NCBI GenBank assembly: GCA_963169045.1
Contig: CAUJDF010000040.1
Coordinates: 1-61,559, forward strand
Direction of reading: 5' to 3'
Source of the DNA: Myxococcota bacterium
Lineage (GTDB): Bacteria > Myxococcota_A > Bradymonadia > UBA7976 > UBA1532
Length of the DNA stretch: 61,559 nt
Positions 1 through 8,161 of this stretch are shown piece after piece. The stretch's first letter is position 1; every line of letters starts with the position of its first letter. Made by a program: the position numbers and the translations under genes. A model generated the notes under the pieces. That model had not been told where the DNA came from, searched no databases, and saw nothing but the letters and a program-made list of their open reading frames with translations.

Positions 1-324
1 GCCGCCGCCGGGGCCGCCGCCGCCGGGGCCGCCGCCGCCCCCGTTCTCGGCCACGCACTGCTGCACGCAGTCGGGCATGCAGTTCGGATCCCCGCCGCAG
101 AGCTGGCCGCACGCCTGGGCGCACTCCTCCTCGGTCAGCGCGCTCCGCGCCACCGACAGCCCGGCGCTGCCCTGGCCCAGGTCGCAATACTGGCCGTTGT
201 TGCAGTCGGCGTCCGAGCTGCACGACGCGCTGTCGCCGCCGCTCGATCCGCCGCAGCCCGCCATCCCCGCCAGCGCCACCGCCAGCACCAGCCCGTCCCA
301 GCCCCTGCGCGTTCCCGTGCTCAT
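1..324 (-). CDS. Lipoprotein with Cys motifs and a Gly/Pro-rich tail (3' end off window)
   Basis: The minus-strand frame starts at an ATG (322-324) with a clear GGAGGG ribosome site about 6 bases upstream and stays open to the window edge, so the C-terminus is missing. The N-terminus is a type II signal peptide: basic start, hydrophobic run, and a lipobox ending AGMAGC, followed by Gly/Ser. Paired-Cys motifs of the kind seen in predatory and myxobacterial surface lipoproteins follow (CSSDADCNNGQYCD, then CxxxCGxxC). The last visible part is a (GGGGP)n low-complexity run. The first visible Cys unit resembles the four-Cys units of the secreted protein at 34622-36070. Function is unknown; outer-membrane or surface anchoring is inferred from the lipobox. 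It lies downstream of the STAND regulator on the same strand, 133 bases away. Confidence 0.75.
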   Translation of the reverse strand, partial: MSTGTRRGWDGLVLAVALAGMAGCGGSSGGDSASCSSDADCNNGQYCDLGQGSAGLSVARSALTEEECAQACGQLCGGDPNCMPDCVQQCVAENGGGGGPGGGGPGGG

Positions 325-457
325 GTCGACCCTCCGCTTGCGTCCGTCTCGGCGGGACGTCGTCGCGTCCCGAACCCGAGCGTGAGCCTAGGCAAAGGCA
401 CGGGCCCGCGAGAGCGATGCCTCCTGAAACGCGCTGAAACGAGTTTCGCGAATGAAT
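325..457. other. Intergenic region with a GC hairpin in a 5' leader
   Basis: This 133-base gap separates the STAND regulator's stop from the lipoprotein's start, both on the minus strand. It holds a perfect 7-bp inverted repeat (CGGGACG at 353-359, CGTCCCG at 366-372) in the lipoprotein leader. It also has a relatively AT-rich stretch at about 420-457 with two TGAAACG copies and an inverted GTTTC. No convincing -35/-10 pair is visible; a promoter here is inferred only from the gap size. Confidence 0.35.
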
Positions 458-3349
458 TCAAACGTATCGGAGCGGTGTGGCGAGGCGGTAGCCGTCCGCG
501 GTGGTGAGGACGCGCGCGGGCGGATCGCCGTCGGCGAGCGCGAGGCGCAGGTTGCGGACGGCGGCGTGCAGGCGGTTGTCGTGGCGCAGCGGGTGGTACT
601 CGCCCTCGTCCCAGACGGCCTGCACGAGCGCCTCCTTGCTCGCCTCGCCGCCGGCGTCGAGCAGCGCGCGCAGCAGCTTCCACAGCTGCGGGCGCGAGGC
701 CAGGTCGACCCAGGCGCCGTCGGGGAGCCACGCCCGCTGCGCGGCGACGTCGACGCCCCAGCCCGGCTGCCACGCCGTCGTCGGGCCGTTCGGACAGGCC
801 CACGCCGGTCGCGTCCGCAGCGCCGCGAGCACCGCCCGGTCGACCGCGTCCAGCGGCGCCTCGGCGTCGCCGAGCAGCGCCCGCGCCCGCCGCGCCGCCG
901 GCCCGCGGCCCGCGCCCGCCAGCCGCTCGAACGCCGCCCAGTCCGGGCGCTCGGCGCAGGCCACTCGCCGCCACTCGGCCTCCTGCGCGAACCGCGGCGA
1001 CCCCGCGCGCGCCGCCAGCGCGTCCAGCGCCTCGGCGTGCGGCGCCGCCCGGGACGTCGCGCCCGCGCTCAGCCACGCGTCGACGAGCACCTCGAGCGCG
1101 TCCGCCTCGCGGATGCCCAGCAGCTGCTCGCGCGCGATCACCACCGCCGCCTCCGCCGCCTCCACCGCCCGCGCCGCGTCGCCCGCCGCCAGCGCCTCGT
1201 CCGCCGCCAGGAGTCGCGCCCCGATGGCGCAGTCGGCGTGGTCCATCGCCGGCAGCGCGCCCGCCGATCGACCGGCGCGCACGTCGCGCCGCGCCCGCTG
1301 CAACGCCTCGAGCGCCGCGTAGTACGGCGCCTCAGGCGCCGCGGACGCGCCGGCCGGGGGCGCGTCCTCGCCGATCAGCCGCGCCCGCTCCTCGAGCAGC
1401 GACCGCGCGTAGCTCGCCAGCGCCGGCCGGCCCCGCGCCACGGCCCGCTCGACGAGCCGCGCGAGGTCGACGTCCAGGCCCTCGAGCTCGCCGCGCGCCA
1501 GCCGCACCGACGCGTCGCCCAGCGCCAGCGGCAGCCCCCACAGCGACTCGCCGCCCATCAGCGGCCGCAGCCGGTCGAGCGTGCGCGCCGCCTCCTCGAG
1601 GTGCCCGAGGCCGAGGCGCACCGCGAAGTGGACGTAGCTCGTCTCCGGTCGCCGCAACGACAGCGGCGACGCCGCCTCGTCGCGGAGGAGCGCGTCGAAC
1701 GCCTCCGCCGACTCGCGCAGGCGGCCCGTCCGGTAGAAGAGCAGGGCGATGGACAGGCGCGTGCCCGGGGCCTCCGGCGCGGCGGACGCGAGCGCGCGTT
1801 CGAGGAGCGCGCGCGCCTCCTCCAGCGCGTGGGGCCGCCCGAGCACCGCGCGGCACGTCACGCGCAACGCCGCGAGGCCCAGGTCGTCGTCGTCGGTGGC
1901 CTCGAGCCGCGCCAGCGCAAGGTCGAGCCGCCCCAGGTTCATCGCGCAGCGCGCCGCGAGCGACAGCGCCGCGCGCGCGAGCGACGGATCCGCGGCGCGC
2001 GCGCGGTCCGCCTCCTCGGCGGCCGCCGCGAGCTCGCCGCGCAGGTGCAGCGCCCGCGCCCACTCGAGGCGCGTCGCCGGGGCGGGATCGACGGGCGGCG
2101 GGACGTGCCGGAGGGCCTCCGCCGCGCCCGCCTCGACCGCCGCCCGCAGCCGCCAGCGCTCGAGGCACGGCGCCGCGTGCGGCTCGAGCAGCGCCCACAG
2201 CCGCGCCGCGTAGCCCGCCGCCAAGAGCGCGTCGCCCGTCGCGTCGAGCCACGTTGCCGCCGCCTCGGGCCGCTGCGCCGCGAGCCACAGCCGCGCGGCC
2301 TCGAGCACCAGCGCCGGCGCGCGCTCGCCCTGCAGCGTCGCCGCCGTCCGCGCGCACGCGGCGCGCCAGTCGTCGGGCCGCGCCACCGCCGCCACCTGCG
2401 CGCGCAGCACGGGCGTCACCGACCAGGAGCCCGCGGACCCGGGCTCGAGCCAGCCCAACGCCAGCAGGCGCGCCCGCCCCGCCTCGGACAGCGCGGGCAT
2501 CGCCGCCTCGGGCAGCGGGACGGCGGCCACGGCGAGCGCCCGCAGCGCGTCGTGGTCCGCCGGCGACGTGGCCGCCATCCACGACGCGTGGAGCCACTCC
2601 GCGAGCTGCGCGGCGTCGCCGGCGGCCGCGCGATCGAGCGCCAGCGCCTGTCGCAGCCACCCCGGCGAGCCGCCCGCCGCGCCGAGCGCCCACGCCAGCC
2701 AGGCGGCGTCCGCGTCCGGCGCCGTCCGGCGCGCCAGGGCCTCCATCTCGTCGGCGGGCAGGCCGCCGAGCGTCAGCGTCTGCTCGCGCAGATACTCGTC
2801 GTCGGGCGTCGCCGCGCGCGTCGTCACGATCCAGCGGCTGCGGCGCGCGAACCGGGCCAGCAGCGACACCCAGTGCGCCACCGCTCCGGCGTCGGCGGCA
2901 TCGTCGGCGTCGAGGACCACCCACGCCTCGCGCGCCTCGGCGAGGTCCAGCGCCATCGCCTGCGCCGCCTCGGCGTCGCCCAGGAGGCCGGACCAGTCGT
3001 CGCCGCGCAGCGCGTCGCCCGTGGTCAGCGCCTGCAGGACCGCCTCGGCCGGCGTCGCCGGCCCGACGCGCACCCAGCGCATGTCCTCGATTCGCCTCGC
3101 GAAATGCTTGTGCAGCCCGTGCAGGGCGAGCGCCGTCTTGCCCACGCCCGGCGGCCCGCGCACGACCGTGACCGGACCGCGCCGCGCCGCGGCCGCGAAC
3201 GCCGCGAGCGCCTCGTGACGTCCGACGAAGAACGCCGGCGCGTTGGGCACGCGCAACGCGAGCGGCACACGCAGCGCGAGCGGGTTGGGGGACGGCTGCC
3301 GCACGACGCGACGATAGATCGAGGCGGGCGCCGGCGTCACCGCATCCAC
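458..3349 (-). CDS. STAND-type ATPase transcriptional regulator with C-terminal winged helix
   Basis: A roughly 960-residue cytosolic regulator. Residues 41-45 (FVGRH) open the NTPase domain. Walker A is GPPGVGKT at 65-72, Walker B is VVLDADD around 144-150, and an R-type sensor (VTTR) lies near 175-178; together these fit signal-transduction ATPases of the MalT/AfsR/NB-ARC class. A long Ala-rich helical region of TPR-like repeats follows. The last 100 residues read as an OmpR/SARP-like winged helix (QLWKLLRALLDAGG, then HxxxRLHAAVRNLR and a TADGYRL hairpin). The effector domain is therefore C-terminal. The GTG start is only the longest option; starts within the first 40 residues are equally possible. 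It is divergent from a hybrid histidine kinase whose start lies within about 20 bases, which suggests a shared control region or a functional pairing. The ligand is unknown. Confidence 0.85.
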   Translation of the reverse strand: MDAVTPAPASIYRRVVRQPSPNPLALRVPLALRVPNAPAFFVGRHEALAAFAAAARRGPVTVVRGPPGVGKTALALHGLHKHFARRIEDMRWVRVGPATPAEAVLQALTTGDALRGDDWSGLLGDAEAAQAMALDLAEAREAWVVLDADDAADAGAVAHWVSLLARFARRSRWIVTTRAATPDDEYLREQTLTLGGLPADEMEALARRTAPDADAAWLAWALGAAGGSPGWLRQALALDRAAAGDAAQLAEWLHASWMAATSPADHDALRALAVAAVPLPEAAMPALSEAGRARLLALGWLEPGSAGSWSVTPVLRAQVAAVARPDDWRAACARTAATLQGERAPALVLEAARLWLAAQRPEAAATWLDATGDALLAAGYAARLWALLEPHAAPCLERWRLRAAVEAGAAEALRHVPPPVDPAPATRLEWARALHLRGELAAAAEEADRARAADPSLARAALSLAARCAMNLGRLDLALARLEATDDDDLGLAALRVTCRAVLGRPHALEEARALLERALASAAPEAPGTRLSIALLFYRTGRLRESAEAFDALLRDEAASPLSLRRPETSYVHFAVRLGLGHLEEAARTLDRLRPLMGGESLWGLPLALGDASVRLARGELEGLDVDLARLVERAVARGRPALASYARSLLEERARLIGEDAPPAGASAAPEAPYYAALEALQRARRDVRAGRSAGALPAMDHADCAIGARLLAADEALAAGDAARAVEAAEAAVVIAREQLLGIREADALEVLVDAWLSAGATSRAAPHAEALDALAARAGSPRFAQEAEWRRVACAERPDWAAFERLAGAGRGPAARRARALLGDAEAPLDAVDRAVLAALRTRPAWACPNGPTTAWQPGWGVDVAAQRAWLPDGAWVDLASRPQLWKLLRALLDAGGEASKEALVQAVWDEGEYHPLRHDNRLHAAVRNLRLALADGDPPARVLTTADGYRLATPLRYV

Positions 3350-3353
3350 GTAC

Positions 3354-3358
3354 GGAGG
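3354..3358 (+). promoter_or_regulatory. Shine-Dalgarno site that selects the TTG start of the hybrid kinase
   Basis: GGAGG lies 8 bases before an in-frame TTG (3367-3369). The upstream in-frame GTG (3358-3360) overlaps the same GGAGG and cannot use it, so TTG is the supported start. Confidence 0.6.
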
Positions 3359-3366
3359 TGGCGACC

Positions 3367-6084
3367 TTGAGGTTCCGGCTCGCCCTGGCCACCGCGCTGC
3401 CGTTCATCGCCTTCGCGCTCCAGTCGGCCTTCTGGGCGTGGATCCAGCCGTTCGCCTGGTTCCTCTTCTTCCCGGCGGCCTTCTTCAGCGCCCGGCTCGC
3501 GGGGCTCGTGGGGAGCGCCATCTCCACGCTCGTCGGCGCCGGCCTCGTCACCTACTACTTCCTGCCGCCGCAGGGCTCCTTCCGCTTGGACGAGCCGTTC
3601 CAGTACGTGTCGATCTTCGTGTTCCTGGTGATGGGCCTGCTCTTCGGCCTCGTCCACGAGCGCATCCGCACGGCGACGCGCGCGACGTCCGAGGCGCTGG
3701 CGCAGGCGCGCGAGGCCAACGAGCGGCTCGCGGCGGCCAACGCGCGCGTCACGGAGCTGTACGAGAAGACGCGCGAGCTCGACGAGCTCAAGACGCGCTT
3801 CTTCGCCAACGTGAGCCACGAGCTGCGTACGCCGCTGACGCTCATCCTCGGCCCCGTCGCGCGGCGGCTCGCCGATCCCCGCCTCGACGAAGTGGCGCGC
3901 AGCGACCTGATCGTCGTGGAGCGCAACGCGCGCCTCCTGCACCGGCACGTGAGCGACCTGCTCGACGTGGCCCGCCTCGAGGCCGGGCGCATGGAGATGC
4001 GCTACGCGCGGACGGACCTCGGCGGCCTCGTGCGCCTGATGGCGTCGCACTTCGAGGTGCTGGCCGCCGAGAAGGGCCTCCGCTTCGCGGTCGAGACGCC
4101 CGACGCGCTGCCCGGCGAGATCGACGCCGCCAAGTGCCGCCGCATCGTCATCAACCTGCTGTCGAACGCCTTCAAGTTCACGCCCGAGGGCGGGGCGGTG
4201 ACCGTGACGCTGCGCGCCGCCGGCGACCGGGCCGTCCTCGACGTGCGCGACACCGGGGTGGGCGTCCCCGTCGCGATGCGCGAGGCGGTGTTCGAGCGCT
4301 TCCGCCAGGTGGAGGGGGGCGCCGACCGGCGGTTCGGCGGCACCGGGCTCGGGCTCGCCATCGTCCACGACTTCGTGGCGCTGCACCAAGGCACGGTCGA
4401 GGTGACCGACGCGCCCGGCGGCGGCGCGCTGTTCACCGTCACGCTGCCGCTGAAAGCGCCGCCCGGGGTCGTCGTCGAGCCCGCCGCCGACGAGACGGAC
4501 GCGCTGCACGAGCGGCAGGCGGTCGACGAGCTGCGCGGCCCCGCCGCGCCCGCGGAGGACGCCGCCGGCGCCGCGGACGCGCCGCTCGTCCTGGTGGTCG
4601 AGGACAACGCGGACATGAACGACTTCCTGACGGAGACGCTGAGCCGCCACTACCGCGTGGCCCGCGCCTTCGACGGCGAGCAGGGCCTCGAGCGGGCGAT
4701 CGCGCTGCGACCGGACGTCATCCTCTCGGACGTGATAATGCCGCGCCTCAGCGGCGACGAGATGGTCGCGGCGCTGCGGCGCCGGCCGGAGATGCGCGAC
4801 GTCCCGATCGTGATGCTCACGGCCAAGGCCGACGACGACTTGCGCGTGAGGCTGCTCGAGGCGCACGTGCAGGACTACCTCTACAAGCCGTTCTCGGTCG
4901 ACGAGCTGCTGGCGCGCGTGGGCGGCCTCGTGAAGCGCCGCCGCGAGTCGATCGAGGCGCTGCGCGAGGTCGTCCGCGCGGTCGGCGCCGGTTACATCGA
5001 GCACACCGCCGACTTCTCCCATGCCTACGTGAGCGACCGCTTCGCCGAGATCCTCGGGGAGCGGCCCGAGGACGTGCCCGAGCCGCGCCGCATCCTGGCC
5101 TGGTACACGGCGCACCTCGACGAGAGTCAGCAGGGGGCGTGGTCGGCGGCGATGGACGGCTTCCTCGCCGGGCGAGTGCCCGCGCTCGACGCCGAGTTCC
5201 AGATCCGCCTCCGGGACGGCACGCCCCGGTGGCTGCGGGGGGTGACGGCGTCCGTCCGCCGCGACGAGGAGGGGCGACCGAGGTTCGTCGCCAGCCTGAT
5301 CTTCGACGTCACCGAGCGCCGGCGGGCCGAAGCGGAGGTCCGCGCGCTCAACGCCGACCTCGACCGGCGCGTCCAGGACCGTACGCGCGCGCTCGAGGCG
5401 GCCTACCGCGAGCTCGACACCTTCGTCGACGCCGTCTCCCACGACCTGCGGGCGCCCCTGCGCGCCATGAGCGGCTTCAGCAGCGCGGTGCTCGAGGACT
5501 GCGGCGAGGCGCTGACGGCGTGCGCCCGTGAGGACCTCGAGCAGATCGACCGGGCGGTCGCGAAGATGTCCGACCTCATCGACGCCCTCCTCGCGCTCTC
5601 GCGCACCACCCGCGGTGAGCTGCGGCGCGAGGCGGTCGACGTGTCGGCGCTCGCCGGGGAGCTCCTCGGCGAGCTGGCCCGCCTCGAGCCCGAGCGCCGG
5701 GTCGAGCGCCACGTCGAGCCCGGCCTCGCGGTGAACGGCGACCGGCGCATGATCGAGGCCGTGCTGCGCAACCTGCTCGGCAACGCCTGGAAGTACACGG
5801 GCAGGACGGCCGCCGCCGTCATCCGCGTGCACGCCGACGGCGACTGGATCTGCGTGAGCGACAACGGCGCCGGCTTCGACCCGGGCCAGTCCGGCGAGCT
5901 CTTCCAGCCGTTCCGGCGCCTGCACCGCCAGGAGGAATTCCCCGGCATCGGCGTCGGCCTCGCCACGGTGCAGCGCATCGTGCAGCGGCACGGCGGCGCG
6001 CTCCGGGCCACCGGCGTGCCGGGCCGGGGCGCCACGTTCTGCTTCCGCATCCCTCCGCCCGGCGAGACGCCGCCGTCGGAGTGA
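3367..6084 (+). CDS. Membrane hybrid sensor kinase with two kinase cores around a receiver and PAS domain
   Basis: About 905 residues. The N-terminus (about 1-100) has three to four hydrophobic segments resembling the DUF4118 membrane domain of KdpD-like kinases. A coiled coil follows, then a first HisKA with SHELRTP (phospho-His near residue 151), and an HATPase with NLLSNAFKF, DTGVG and GGTGLGL. A receiver domain comes next (VVEDN, phospho-acceptor Asp near 455 in LSDVIMP, conserved Lys near 507). A PAS domain spans about 530-650. A second complete transmitter follows: HisKA with SHDLRAP (His near 692), HATPase with NLLGNAWKY, DNGAGF and a GVGLA box. There is no output domain, so phosphate must pass to another regulator. 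It ends 33 bases before the next plus-strand gene. The TTG start is chosen from the ribosome site. Confidence 0.9.
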   Translation: MRFRLALATALPFIAFALQSAFWAWIQPFAWFLFFPAAFFSARLAGLVGSAISTLVGAGLVTYYFLPPQGSFRLDEPFQYVSIFVFLVMGLLFGLVHERIRTATRATSEALAQAREANERLAAANARVTELYEKTRELDELKTRFFANVSHELRTPLTLILGPVARRLADPRLDEVARSDLIVVERNARLLHRHVSDLLDVARLEAGRMEMRYARTDLGGLVRLMASHFEVLAAEKGLRFAVETPDALPGEIDAAKCRRIVINLLSNAFKFTPEGGAVTVTLRAAGDRAVLDVRDTGVGVPVAMREAVFERFRQVEGGADRRFGGTGLGLAIVHDFVALHQGTVEVTDAPGGGALFTVTLPLKAPPGVVVEPAADETDALHERQAVDELRGPAAPAEDAAGAADAPLVLVVEDNADMNDFLTETLSRHYRVARAFDGEQGLERAIALRPDVILSDVIMPRLSGDEMVAALRRRPEMRDVPIVMLTAKADDDLRVRLLEAHVQDYLYKPFSVDELLARVGGLVKRRRESIEALREVVRAVGAGYIEHTADFSHAYVSDRFAEILGERPEDVPEPRRILAWYTAHLDESQQGAWSAAMDGFLAGRVPALDAEFQIRLRDGTPRWLRGVTASVRRDEEGRPRFVASLIFDVTERRRAEAEVRALNADLDRRVQDRTRALEAAYRELDTFVDAVSHDLRAPLRAMSGFSSAVLEDCGEALTACAREDLEQIDRAVAKMSDLIDALLALSRTTRGELRREAVDVSALAGELLGELARLEPERRVERHVEPGLAVNGDRRMIEAVLRNLLGNAWKYTGRTAAAVIRVHADGDWICVSDNGAGFDPGQSGELFQPFRRLHRQEEFPGIGVGLATVQRIVQRHGGALRATGVPGRGATFCFRIPPPGETPPSE

Positions 6085-6117
6085 CCGCCGCGCGTCGACG
6101 TGCTACGACGCCGTGGC

Positions 6118-8139
6118 ATGGCGCTCGTACACCCGCTGTCTCGCCGTCTGTTCCACCCCCCGGAGGGTGACCTCCTCGACCCCTGCGCGACGCTGGCCAA
6201 CACGGCCGACGCGGGCGCCGCCTTCGCCGACGGCACGCTGCGGCAGGTGAACCTCGCGCTCGGCTTCCACGGCGCCTGGCTCGTCGAGGAGGGCGTCGCC
6301 TTCGGCGAGGGGGGCTTCCGCGAGTACGCGCCGCTCGGCGCGCGGCAATTCCCGAGCTTCTTCGAGATGTTGCGCGACGGGATCGACGACGCGCAGCGCG
6401 CAGCGCTCGACCTCGGCCCCGACCGCTTCGCCGCGCTTGGCGCGCTCGACGCCCTGCGCGAGCGGATCGCGGCGGGCGACCTGGCCGGCGCGCGGCGCCG
6501 GGGCCAGGGGTGCCTCGCGGCGCTCGGAGCGGCCTTCGCGCCGGCGACGCCCGCCGGCGAGGGCCGCATCCGGCGGCCGGTGGTCCGGGACGCGGCGACG
6601 CTCGCGCGCCTGGCCGAGCGCGCGCTGGCGACCTTCCTCTACGACCCGGCGGAGGCGCTCGGGCGCGTCCGCCAGGTGCTCCGATCGGCCGCCGACCTCG
6701 ACGGCGGACCGCGCGCGCCGTGGGAGTCGCGCGACGACCGCGGACGGCGCGCCGCGTTCTTCACGCCGGGGGCCAGCCCCGCGGAAGTCATCGCGAGTAT
6801 TGAGGAATTCGCCGAGACGATCGCGCTGCCGCGCGGCCTCGTCCACCCGGCGATGCGGCCGGTCGAGGCGCCGGGTCCCGACGGGGCGGCAGCCCACGAA
6901 GCGGCGCGCGACGGCGCCGCCGACCGCGGGCCGCGGGCGATCGGCGAGGCGCACGTCGTCCGCGTCGTGCCGGTGGTGCCCGAGGACGAGCGCCCGGCGC
7001 TCTTCTTCCCGGCCCGCGACGAGCACGCCGGCGAGACGATCGTCGACGACCCGCTGACGGCGCTCTACGGCGCGCTGCGCCGCCGCGTCGAGCGCTACGG
7101 CCAGCTCGCGCACTACGGCGCGCCGGAGGTCCTGCTCGACACCGAGGCGCGCGCGATGCAGCGCGTCTTCGACGACCTCGTCGCGATGGCCCCGACGCCG
7201 CCCGACGCGGCAACGCTCGACGGCTGGGGCCCGCCGGGCGTGCGGCGCGAGCGGGTCGCGCTGACATACGGCGGCGGCGATCCCGAGGGCGACCCCGACA
7301 CCGACATGCCGCCGAGCCTGCTGTGGCTGACGGAAGACACCGCCGTGGTGGCGAAGGGCGACGTGGCCGCGGTGATCTCGCTGTCCGCGCAGCGGGTGGT
7401 GCGGCGGGTCGCGATCGGACCGGCGCGGCTGCAGGCGTGCGACGACGCGGGGCGCCTCGTGCTGGTGAGCACCGAGAGCATGAGCTTCGACGGCGACGCG
7501 CCCGACGGCTTCGGCTGCTTCGACGCGACGACCGGCGAGTGGCTGGACGCGCTGCCGGCGCACCTGCCCGCCGTCGCGTTCGGCAAGGACGATCCCGAGG
7601 ACGGCGTGCTGTACGAGCTTCGCCGCGGGCGGTCCGTGGCCGTCGGCGGCGACCGCCCCGCGGCGCTGGCGTGGTCGCGCGGCAACCGCGCCGTGCTGGT
7701 GGGCGGCGACGGCGCGTCGGTGGACGGCCTCCGCTCGGTCGCGACGGGCCTCGTCGAGGTCTCGGGCGCGGCGTTCGAGCGCCGGCGCCGCGACGCGCCG
7801 ATGCTGCTCGCCGACGGCACGGTCGTCGCGTCGCCCTCCGACGAGGACGCCGAGCGTCTCGACGACGCGATGGCCGAGCGCTGGGAGGACCGCCGCTACC
7901 GGCCCTGGCCGGCGGCGATCGGGGCCGGAGGGCGCCTGCTGCTGCCCGACCTGACCGTCGGCGACCTCGCCGGCGTCGCCTGCCGGCTCGGCTTCGCGGT
8001 CGACGCCGCCGCCTTCTCGCCGGACGGCGGACGCCTGCTCGTGCTCGGCGACGGCTTGTCGATCGTCGATCCGGCCGGACCCACGATCGCCTGGCGATGG
8101 CCGCGAAGGCGGCCCCGCCGGCGACATCTGTTCGCGTGA
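6118..8139 (+). CDS. Unknown cytosolic protein, helical N-half and propeller-like C-half
   Basis: About 673 residues, not recognised. There is no signal peptide or membrane segment. The N-terminal 400 residues are Ala/Arg/Glu-rich and mostly helical. The C-terminal 250 have short beta-like repeats (FDATTGEWLDALP, AFSPDGGRLLVLGDG) resembling a degenerate WD/propeller fold. An in-frame GTG at 6100 would add six residues; neither start has a good ribosome site. Spacing suggests co-transcription with the hybrid kinase just upstream. It is convergent with the protease gene, with 22 bases between stops. The C-terminus is strongly basic (RRRPRRRH). Function cannot be inferred. Confidence 0.7.
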   Translation: MALVHPLSRRLFHPPEGDLLDPCATLANTADAGAAFADGTLRQVNLALGFHGAWLVEEGVAFGEGGFREYAPLGARQFPSFFEMLRDGIDDAQRAALDLGPDRFAALGALDALRERIAAGDLAGARRRGQGCLAALGAAFAPATPAGEGRIRRPVVRDAATLARLAERALATFLYDPAEALGRVRQVLRSAADLDGGPRAPWESRDDRGRRAAFFTPGASPAEVIASIEEFAETIALPRGLVHPAMRPVEAPGPDGAAAHEAARDGAADRGPRAIGEAHVVRVVPVVPEDERPALFFPARDEHAGETIVDDPLTALYGALRRRVERYGQLAHYGAPEVLLDTEARAMQRVFDDLVAMAPTPPDAATLDGWGPPGVRRERVALTYGGGDPEGDPDTDMPPSLLWLTEDTAVVAKGDVAAVISLSAQRVVRRVAIGPARLQACDDAGRLVLVSTESMSFDGDAPDGFGCFDATTGEWLDALPAHLPAVAFGKDDPEDGVLYELRRGRSVAVGGDRPAALAWSRGNRAVLVGGDGASVDGLRSVATGLVEVSGAAFERRRRDAPMLLADGTVVASPSDEDAERLDDAMAERWEDRRYRPWPAAIGAGGRLLLPDLTVGDLAGVACRLGFAVDAAAFSPDGGRLLVLGDGLSIVDPAGPTIAWRWPRRRPRRRHLFA

Positions 8140-8161
8140 GGCCGTCCGCGGCGCCCGACGG

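Noticed and set aside
452-3370. Long plus-strand open frame opposite the STAND regulator
   Set aside because: Arg/Gln/Pro-rich shadow; the minus strand carries Walker motifs and a winged helix.
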